Source: JBBQDZ01 sp038237515 (GTDB lineage Bacteria > Actinomycetota > Thermoleophilia > Gaiellales > Gaiellaceae). Taken from it: a DNA stretch of 64,000 nt. This document shows positions 58,541-64,000 of the stretch, one piece after another (the first letter of the stretch is position 1; every line of letters begins with the position of its first letter). The DNA lies in NCBI GenBank assembly GCA_038237515.1, contig JBBRYP010000009.1:18762-82761 (forward strand), written 5' to 3'. The notes below the pieces were generated by a model. That model saw only the letters and a program-made list of their open reading frames with translations, was not told where the DNA came from and ran no database searches. Both the position numbers and the translations under genes were made by a program.

Positions 58541-58668
58541 GCCCGCGCCGGCTGGCTACAGAACTGCCGCCCGGAGCCGGACATGCGGCAGGTGAGACCG
58601 CTTACCCCTGATCACGGTGCTCGCCGAGAAGCGGGTGGCGATCATTGGCAGCCGGTCGCAGGAGCCGG

Positions 58669-59715
58669 TCAGGCGGCCGGACGGACGGCCTCGACCTCGC
58701 GGTTCCTCGCCAGGCGCTCGAGTGCCTCCGCCTCGATCTGACGCACCCGCTCCCGCGTGACGCCGAGCTCACGGCCGATCGCCTCGAGCGAGCGCGGCTC
58801 GTGTCCGGCGAGCCCGTAGCGCAGCGTCAGCACCCGACGCTCGCGCTCGGGGAGCTGGCCGACCGCTCGTCCGAGCGCCTCTTCTCTCAGGCTGACCTCG
58901 AGCTCCTCCTCGACCGCTGCCTGCTCGCTCGGCAGCAGGTCGCCGAAGGCGGCGCCCGAATCCTCTCCCATCGGCTTGTCGAGGCTTGCCACGGCACGAG
59001 CGGCCTGACGCACCTCCCGTACCTGTTTCAACGGCAGCTTCGACTCCTCCGCTATCTCCTCCTCGCTCGGAACGCGCCCCAGCCTCGGGGCGAGCAGCCG
59101 CTCGGCGCGTGCGATCTTCTGCTCGCGCTCGACGATGTGGACGGGGATCCGGATCGTCCGCGACTTGTTCGCGACACCCCGCTGTACGGCCTGGCGGATC
59201 CACCAGGTCGCGTAGGTGGAGAACTTGAAGCCGCGGCGGTGGTCGAACTTCTCGGCCGCGCGGATGAGGCCGATGATCCCCTCCTGGATCAGGTCGAGAA
59301 GCGAGAGCCCGTGTCCCTGATAGCGCTTCGCGATCGAGACGACGAGGCGGAGGTTCGAATTGATCATCAGCTCCTTCGCCTGGCGGTCGCCGCGCTCGAT
59401 CCGCTTGGCGAGCTCGACCTCCTCCGCCGCCGTGAGGAGGGTGAATCGCGCAGCCTCGTTCAAGAAGAGCTGCAGTGCGTCTGTCGTCGCGACGGCGAGG
59501 TCGCCATTGACGTATGTGCTGACCTCGACCTCGAGCTGGCTGCGGCCGCAGTCGTCTGTGAGATCGATCCCCCGATCTTCCAGCCGCTCGTACAGGCCCG
59601 AGAGCTCGTCGTCGTCCAACTCGAGCGCCTGCACCAGCTCACTGAACTCGGACATGTTGAGGCAACCCTGCTCCTCGCCGCGCTCGAGCAGCGCCGCCAG
59701 CTGATCCTGGCTCAT
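58669..59715 (-). CDS. Sigma70-family RNA polymerase sigma factor (primary-like)
   Basis: A 348-residue group 1/2 sigma factor. A short region 1.1-like part (residues 1-70) precedes region 1.2 (DALQLFLNEAARFTLLTAAEEVELAKRIERG) and region 2 (ELMINSNLRLVVSIAKRYQGHGLSLLDLIQEGIIGLIRAAEKFDHRRGFKFSTYATWWIRQAVQR), which should read TATAAT-like -10 boxes. Region 3 and region 4.2 (SLEAIGRELGVTRERVRQIEAEALERL) follow. Region 2.4 (TYATWWIRQAV) is the same as in housekeeping sigma factors. It is shorter than typical RpoD, so it may be a principal-like alternative sigma. Confidence 0.92.
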   Translation of the reverse strand: MSQDQLAALLERGEEQGCLNMSEFSELVQALELDDDELSGLYERLEDRGIDLTDDCGRSQLEVEVSTYVNGDLAVATTDALQLFLNEAARFTLLTAAEEVELAKRIERGDRQAKELMINSNLRLVVSIAKRYQGHGLSLLDLIQEGIIGLIRAAEKFDHRRGFKFSTYATWWIRQAVQRGVANKSRTIRIPVHIVEREQKIARAERLLAPRLGRVPSEEEIAEESKLPLKQVREVRQAARAVASLDKPMGEDSGAAFGDLLPSEQAAVEEELEVSLREEALGRAVGQLPERERRVLTLRYGLAGHEPRSLEAIGRELGVTRERVRQIEAEALERLARNREVEAVRPAA

Positions 59716-59875
59716 GTGGCTGCCTATCCCCGCTCGGCGAAAGTCGTAACGTCAGATGAGTCCGCAGGCCCGAGCGGTGTTGGGCCAGGGATGGAAGCCC
59801 CGCCCGCTTCGCCTGGCACGCTCCGCGACCCAGATTGCGGCGGCGGAGGGTAGCGGATCGATGGAGATCGAGGCG

Positions 59876-60901
59876 CTACGGGTGAAGCGCTGCGGTGACG
59901 CGCTCCTGGAAGGAGCGGATCAGCCGCTCGCTCTCGGGGAGCAGGAGGCCGCCCTCCATCGCGCCCGCTGAAACGCCACGCTGCACCGACTCGACGAGCC
60001 GGCGATCCTCGACTCCGACGAGGTCGTCGAGCTCGAGGAACTGCCGTACCGTCTCCTCGTCCTCCTCAGGGCCGAAGAAGTAGTCGAGGAAGCCCTGCGT
60101 GTGGTCGGGCCCGGCCGGAAGGAACGGTCCGATCGAGAGATTCGAAAGGCCTGGGAAGACGTTGATCCGCAGGCTCGGCCAGACGAGATGGAACTGGCAA
60201 CCGCCGGTGCCCTCACGTGCGGCGCCGAACTGGCTCCAGAGGCCCTCGCGGGCCTCGAGGCGGTAGGAGTCGGGCCGGACGTCGACGAGCTCGCTGAAGC
60301 CGCGATGCGCAACGGGGCAGTGGTAGCACTCGAGGTAGTTCTCGACGGCAACCTTCCAGTTGGCGGCGAGCCTCGTCTCCGCGCGGCTGTGGAAGCGGAG
60401 CCCCGACAGATCGATTCCGAGGTCCTCGGCGAGCGCGGGAAGCTCTCCGAGCGCCTCCTCGAGCGGAGGCGCGGCGGGATCGACGTTCACGAACAGGAGC
60501 TGGCGCCACGACGCCACCCGCACCGGCGCGAGGGACAGGCCTTTCAGCTCGAGTCCAGGCTCCTGCTCCGAACGCGGTGCGGCCTGCAGCATGCCGTCGA
60601 GGCCGTAGGTCCAGGCGTGGTAGGGGCAGCGCAGGAACCGGTGGCTGCCGGCCTCCTCCACGAGGATCGCGCCACGGTGGCGGCAGACGTTGACGAACGC
60701 CCGCAGCTCGGCGTCTTTGCCCCGCACGAGCACGACGGGCACCTCGCCCGCCCACGCCGGCAGGACATCACCGGGGCCGGCGACTGCCTCGCCATGTCCC
60801 GCGTAGTGCCAGGCCGACCGGAAGACCCGTTCTTGCTCGAGCCGCAGGACGGCCGGGTCGCTGTACCAGGCCCACGGGAAGAGAGTCGCCGCCCGGGTCA
60901 C
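59876..60901 (-). CDS. Rieske aromatic-ring-hydroxylating dioxygenase alpha-subunit-like protein
   Basis: A protein of about 341 residues. The Rieske [2Fe-2S] ligands are CRHRG ... CPYHAW (about 75-100). The catalytic-domain iron ligands appear in ENYLECYHCPVAH (about 190-202), with a C-terminal acidic ligand region near FFGPEEDEE. Relatives demethylate or hydroxylate small quaternary amines and aromatics; the substrate is unknown. No reductase gene is adjacent. Start: GTG at 60901 with a good Shine-Dalgarno (GGAGGA, 5 nt spacing), a leadered gene; a TAGCGT box lies further upstream. Confidence 0.85.
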   Translation of the reverse strand: MTRAATLFPWAWYSDPAVLRLEQERVFRSAWHYAGHGEAVAGPGDVLPAWAGEVPVVLVRGKDAELRAFVNVCRHRGAILVEEAGSHRFLRCPYHAWTYGLDGMLQAAPRSEQEPGLELKGLSLAPVRVASWRQLLFVNVDPAAPPLEEALGELPALAEDLGIDLSGLRFHSRAETRLAANWKVAVENYLECYHCPVAHRGFSELVDVRPDSYRLEAREGLWSQFGAAREGTGGCQFHLVWPSLRINVFPGLSNLSIGPFLPAGPDHTQGFLDYFFGPEEDEETVRQFLELDDLVGVEDRRLVESVQRGVSAGAMEGGLLLPESERLIRSFQERVTAALHP

Positions 60902-61022
60902 GCGCGTCCTCCGGAGAGAAACGCTAGGGCGCGGACGGTCACCGCAGGGCGCCTCACGCCGCGACTGTACGCGCACGCTGCTGGAGCCGACGAGTGAGCC
61001 GCCGAAGACACCTGGGATCGAC

Positions 61023-61028
61023 TAGGTT
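61023..61028 (+). promoter_or_regulatory. Leaderless -10 box TAGGTT
   Basis: TAGGTT ends 7 nt before the ATG at 61036. Confidence 0.45.
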
Positions 61029-61035
61029 GCCCGCG

Positions 61036-61392
61036 ATGGTGATCCGGTCGCGCGCGGAGGCGGAGCCCTTCACCACGGCGGACGGGAGCACGATCCGCGA
61101 GTTCCTCGGCCTGCCAACCGCGCCGGTACGCAACCAGAGCCTCGCGGAGGCTGAGCTCGAGCCTGGCCAGGCGACCAAGCGCCACTACCACCGCGAGAGC
61201 GAGGAGCTCTACTACCTCCTCGAGGGCACCGGCGAGATGGAGATCGACGGCGAACGGGCCCCCGTCGCGCCCGGGGACGCGATCCTGATCCCGCCAGGCG
61301 CAAGGCATCAGATCCGCGCGGAGGGATCCGCTCCGCTTCGCTTCCTCTGCTGCTGCGCCCCGCCGTACCGGCACAACGACACGTACTTCTAA
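61036..61392 (+). CDS. Cupin-domain protein
   Basis: A 118-residue single-domain cupin. Motif 1 is KRHYHRESEELYYLLEGTGEMEIDGE (His-x-His, Glu; about 48-73) and motif 2 is PGDAILIPPGARHQI (about 78-92), giving the usual four metal ligands. The tail CCCAPPYRHNDTYF carries three cysteines in a row. The function is unknown; such proteins act as isomerases, dioxygenases or sensors. It has a leaderless start and is divergent from the Rieske gene. Confidence 0.82.
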   Translation: MVIRSRAEAEPFTTADGSTIREFLGLPTAPVRNQSLAEAELEPGQATKRHYHRESEELYYLLEGTGEMEIDGERAPVAPGDAILIPPGARHQIRAEGSAPLRFLCCCAPPYRHNDTYF

Positions 61393-61487
61393 CCCACGGG
61401 CGCGGAGACACGCAACCGCGTTGGCGTCCCGCACAGGCTCGGCGGGTGCCCACGTCCGGCACGCAACCTCGTACAGTTCGCCCGGCG

Positions 61488-61784
61488 ATGTCAACGGCCA
61501 CGCAGACGCCCACCCGAACCCGCCGCACCGGCGGCTCCCGCGGCCGAAGTGGCGGCGCCTGGCGCGTGATCGTGCTGAACGACGATCACAACACTTTCGA
61601 GGGCGTCGCCTTCGCGCTCGCGGCCGTCGTGCCGGGCATGGACTACGACGCAGGGCTGCGCCTCGCGACCCGGATCCACGAAACCGGCCGGGCCGTCGTC
61701 TGGTCGGGCCATCGCGAGGCGGCGGAGCACTACTGGCAGCAGCTCGAGGCTCGCGGGCTGACGATGGCGCCGCTGGAGCGCTGA
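61488..61784 (+). CDS. clpS: ClpS-like adaptor protein
   Basis: A 98-residue protein resembling ClpS, the N-end-rule adaptor of the ClpAP/ClpCP protease. After a basic, Gly-rich 25-residue tail, WRVIVLNDDHNTFEGVAFALAAVVPGMDYDAGLRLATRIHETGRAVVWSGHREAAEHYWQQLEARGLTMAPLE matches the domain: NDDHNTFE carries the metal or N-degron-binding Asp, and HETGRAVVWSG is the core HxxG. A TACAGT hexamer lies 10 nt before the ATG. The first 25 residues are longer than usual. Confidence 0.8.
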   Translation: MSTATQTPTRTRRTGGSRGRSGGAWRVIVLNDDHNTFEGVAFALAAVVPGMDYDAGLRLATRIHETGRAVVWSGHREAAEHYWQQLEARGLTMAPLER

Positions 61785-62117
61785 GCGAGCCGGCGGGTCA
61801 ACCTCGCGCTGGCCAGGCGTGCCTCCGCGCATCGCCGCGCCCGAACGGCCGGCCAAGCGGACGGGCCGAAGCTTCAGCTCGCGACGAGCTCGACTCGGTG
61901 CTGCTTGATCCTGAGCTGGGCCTGCCACCACTCGACACTCACGAACCGCTGGTCAAGACACAGTCGTTCGATGTTCGCGGCCAAACGCATCGACGATGAC
62001 GTCGAGCGCATCGGTCTCCGCGGTGCTCGGCAGCGCCCCCGAACGAGCGAGGCGACTCAGGTTAGTGCCTGCAGCTTCCGACAGGCGACTTCCACTGAAC
62101 GAAGCGCTTTCGGTCGC
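61785..62117. other. 333-bp intergenic region without a clear gene
   Basis: No supported gene. On the minus strand a 38-codon frame (61874-61990: MRLAANIERLCLDQRFVSVEWWQ...) and an overlapping frame ending GREHRTTVS look protein-like and may be remnants of a small decayed gene. No promoter, terminator or RNA gene was recognised. Confidence 0.3.
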
Positions 62118-62813
62118 TTACTTGGGAAGAGCCTCCAGCTTGTAGCCGACGCCGTAGCGGGTCTGGATGAACGTATGCCGGGAGGCTGCGCGGTCGATCT
62201 TCTCGCGCAGCCGGCGCACGAAGACGTCGACGGTCCGGTCGCGGTGGGTCGCGCGCCGGCCCCAGATCTTCTGCAGCAGCTCGTCTCGGGTCGCGACGCG
62301 GCCGCGCTCGAGCGCCAGCGCGTGCAGCAGCTTGAACTCGGTGGGGGTCAGCTCGGCGCTGCGACCGTCCACGTAGGCCTGAACCTCGCCGGGGTCGATC
62401 CGCAGCTCCTCGATCTGGATCGGCTCCCCCCGGTCGACTTCCTCGGCCCGCACGCCGCGCCGCGCCGCCGCACGCACTCGCGCCACGAGCTCCTTCATCG
62501 AGAACGGCTTGACCAGGTAGTCGTCGGCGCCGATCTCGAGTGCATGGATTCGGTCGTGCTCGGTTCCGCGCGCGCTGACGACGACGATCGGCGTCCCGAT
62601 CCCCTCCGCGCGCGCCGTCTCGATCAGCGTCCAGCCGTCGATGCCGGGAAGCATCAGGTCGAGCACGCACACGTGCGCGCGCTCGTAGCGGAGGCGCGCA
62701 AGCCCCAGCTCGCCCCGCGGCACCGAGACGGGGTCGAATCCTGCCGCCTCCAGGTGTCGCGACATGCCCTGTGCGATCACCTCGTCGTCCTCGACGATGA
62801 GCACCTTCGGCAT
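62118..62813 (-). CDS. OmpR/PhoB-family response regulator
   Basis: A 231-residue response regulator. The receiver domain (1-120) has EDDEV acidic pocket, phospho-acceptor Asp in CVLDLMLPGIDGW (about 52), Thr/Ser switch VVVSARG and Lys in DDYLVKPFS. The winged-helix output domain (about 135-228) has ELTPTEFKLLHALALERGRVATRDELLQKIWG and RTVDVFVRRLREKI ... YGVGYKLE. The ATG at 62813 faces the divergent kinase gene. The direct repeats between them suggest that it binds its own promoter region. Confidence 0.93.
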   Translation of the reverse strand: MPKVLIVEDDEVIAQGMSRHLEAAGFDPVSVPRGELGLARLRYERAHVCVLDLMLPGIDGWTLIETARAEGIGTPIVVVSARGTEHDRIHALEIGADDYLVKPFSMKELVARVRAAARRGVRAEEVDRGEPIQIEELRIDPGEVQAYVDGRSAELTPTEFKLLHALALERGRVATRDELLQKIWGRRATHRDRTVDVFVRRLREKIDRAASRHTFIQTRYGVGYKLEALPK

Positions 62814-62849
62814 CGCACTACCATTGTCGCGGCTGACCCTGGCCACGGG

Positions 62850-62889
62850 GGTGGAGTGCTGGTGAACGGATGGTGAATGCCTGGTGACG
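62850..62889. promoter_or_regulatory. Four 11-bp direct repeats (PHO-box-like)
   Basis: GGTGGAGTGCT, GGTGAACGGAT, GGTGAATGCCT and GGTGACGCC begin at 62850, 62861, 62872 and 62883, exactly 11 bp apart. Read on the minus strand they are TTCACC-type units like the actinobacterial PHO box (GTTCACC, 11-bp phase) bound by PhoP/RegX3-type regulators. The kinase GTG start lies in the last unit. Confidence 0.65.
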
Positions 62890-63864
62890 CCGGTCTTCCG
62901 GCGCGGCGCAAAGCGCCCTTCCGATCGCGACTCCGAGCTCCGGCTCGAAGCCGCGCGCGGACACGTCCTGATCGAGGAGAGCCGTGAGATGGTCGTCGTG
63001 CTCGACGACCACGATCGGGTGGTGGCGGCGAGCCGGCGCGCCCGCGAGTCGCTGGAGGGGCTGGCCGAGGGCGCGCCGTTCCCACAGCGCCTCCTGCGCG
63101 ACGACGGACGCACGCCGCTACGCGTCGCCTACGAGGCGGCGGGCCGCAGCGAGTCGCTCCTCTACCTGAGCCGACCCGGCGACCTCGTCGCCTACGAAGA
63201 GCTGCGCGCGGGATTCACCGCTGCGGTCTCCCACGAGCTGCGAACGCCGCTCGCGCGGCTCCTGGCGCTCCTCGAATCGGCGCTCCTCCCGGGAGCGCCC
63301 GTGACCGAGCTGATCGAGCAGGCGCGCTCGGAGATCGACCAGGTCCGCGAGCTGATCGACGACGTGCTCTTCCTGAGCGAGCTCGAGAGCGGCCGCGAGG
63401 TCGTCTCCCTCGGGCAGGTGCACGCGCTCCCCGTTCTCGAGCGGGCGGTCGCGCGCCTCGCGGGGACGGCAGAGCGCGCCGGTGTGGTTCTCCGCGTCGA
63501 GTGCCCCGCGTCGCTCGAGCTCCCTGTGCGCCACCGGATGCTCGAGGTTGTGGCCACGAATCTCGCCGAGAATGCGATCCGCTACGCCGGGCAGGGCTCG
63601 ACCTTTACGCTCTCGGCGCGACGCGAGGCGAATGCGATCGTCCTCGAGGCGGCCGACGACGGGCCTGGAGTGGCGATCGAAGACCTGCCGCGACTTTTCG
63701 AGCGCTTCTACCGCACCGACCGGGCACGCGCGTCCCGGGGAACGGGCCTCGGGCTCGCGATCGTGAAGCACGTGGTCGGCGCCGCGGGAGGGAATGTCGA
63801 GGCCCACGCCGGTGTTTCGGGCGGGCTCGTCGTGCGCTGCACGTTCCCCGCCGTACTGCCCTAA
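62884..63864 (+). CDS. Sensor histidine kinase without membrane helices (SenX3/PhoR-like)
   Basis: A 326-residue kinase. Residues 35-105 look like a degenerate PAS domain (VVVLDDHDRVVAASRRARESLEGLAEG ... LLYLSRPGD). HisKA has the phospho-acceptor in TAAVSHELRTPLARLLALLESAL (about 118). The HATPase domain has N box NLAENAIRYAG, DDGPGVAIEDLPRLFERFYRTD and GTGLGLAIVKHVV. Unlike SenX3/PhoR it has no transmembrane segment, and no in-frame start exists upstream because of a stop at 62863. It is divergent from its probable partner regulator. Confidence 0.88.
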   Translation: MTPVFRRGAKRPSDRDSELRLEAARGHVLIEESREMVVVLDDHDRVVAASRRARESLEGLAEGAPFPQRLLRDDGRTPLRVAYEAAGRSESLLYLSRPGDLVAYEELRAGFTAAVSHELRTPLARLLALLESALLPGAPVTELIEQARSEIDQVRELIDDVLFLSELESGREVVSLGQVHALPVLERAVARLAGTAERAGVVLRVECPASLELPVRHRMLEVVATNLAENAIRYAGQGSTFTLSARREANAIVLEAADDGPGVAIEDLPRLFERFYRTDRARASRGTGLGLAIVKHVVGAAGGNVEAHAGVSGGLVVRCTFPAVLP

Positions 63865-63927
63865 GCCTCGATCCACCGTTTTCTTGACCGGGGCGGCGTT
63901 TGGCGATCGTTTGGGCTTTCGGGGGCG

Positions 63928-64000
63928 ATGAGCTGGCGCCCGCTGGCGGGGTTGGTGTTCCCGGCTGGCTCGACGGGCTTCTGCGAGGGATTTCGGCCAG
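63928..64000 (+). CDS. Possible 5' end of a gene cut by the window edge
   Basis: An open frame MSWRPLAGLVFPAGSTGFCEGFRP continues to the window end. TTGACC lies about 40 bp upstream but no matching -10 box is clear. Too short to identify; it may also be non-coding. Confidence 0.2.
   Translation, partial: MSWRPLAGLVFPAGSTGFCEGFRP

Overview
The window is very GC-rich, densely packed DNA from an actinobacterium. The gene content fits the class Thermoleophilia (Gaiellales or Solirubrobacterales-like) best: a fused PafB-PafC WYL regulator, a Cys-type CcmE, many short genes of unknown function, and frequent GTG starts. The class is an inference from gene content and style; no rRNA is present to confirm it.

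Layout. 0.07-3 kb (minus): thiolase, an EVE-like protein, a methyltransferase and a truncated CaCA exchanger; an aldehyde dehydrogenase diverges from the thiolase across a 10-bp palindromic -10 box. 4.6-7.7 kb: two zinc-ribbon proteins, a small Cys/His protein and a decayed ECF-sigma-like locus. 7.7-13.9 kb: PafBC, a GAF histidine kinase with queG, a quinone-reductase-like MDR protein and a MIP18/SufT-like protein. 13.9-18.5 kb: a NERD protein and the most notable locus, a four-gene overlapping operon (metallophosphoesterase, cyclic 2,3-diphosphoglycerate synthetase, 2-phosphoglycerate kinase, GlpX-like protein with altered active site). 18.6-20.8 kb: nuclease-like protein, a phosphoribosyltransferase, and an Nramp metal transporter behind a DtxR/MntR-type operator. 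21-25.5 kb: an M23 peptidase and a short cytochrome c maturation operon (ccmE, ccmF, ccmI-like). 26-38 kb: TIM-barrel protein, a large cyclase-ATPase-TPR regulator, an ECF sigma/anti-sigma operon led by an internally duplicated exported protein, phosphomannomutase, thioesterase and Rel. 38-45 kb: recJ, vapBC, ruvCAB and an FHA protein. 45-50.5 kb: hydrolase, yebC, pdxT, a frameshifted SDR, a small transposable element, pdxS and an aquaporin. 50.6-64 kb: DUF1385 protein, M23 peptidase, a CAT-anticodon tRNA, YjbQ-like, metallophosphoesterase, nucleotidyltransferase, epimerase, MMPL transporter, a primary-type sigma factor, Rieske oxygenase, cupin, ClpS-like protein, and an OmpR-type two-component pair divergent across four 11-bp direct repeats that resemble a PHO box.

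Expression style. More than twenty genes carry a TANNNT-like -10 hexamer 6-8 nt before a GTG or ATG start, usually without a Shine-Dalgarno sequence. This is the signature of leaderless transcription and was used to choose many starts. A minority (the ECF operon, YjbQ-like, Rieske, the hydrolase at 45.5 kb, the gene at 6.3 kb) have clear ribosome binding sites. Within operons, genes are coupled by ATGA or GTGA overlaps.

Repeats. A dispersed element of roughly 190-250 bp occurs three times (about 21.0, 26.1 and 40.7 kb) plus a partial inverted copy. A second GC-hairpin family lies at 43.4, 45.3 and 48.8 kb. A 161-bp MITE-like element flanked by TAA lies between pdxS and pdxT, with a shorter relative at 35.7 kb. 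No CRISPR array, rRNA operon, prophage or intact insertion sequence was seen.
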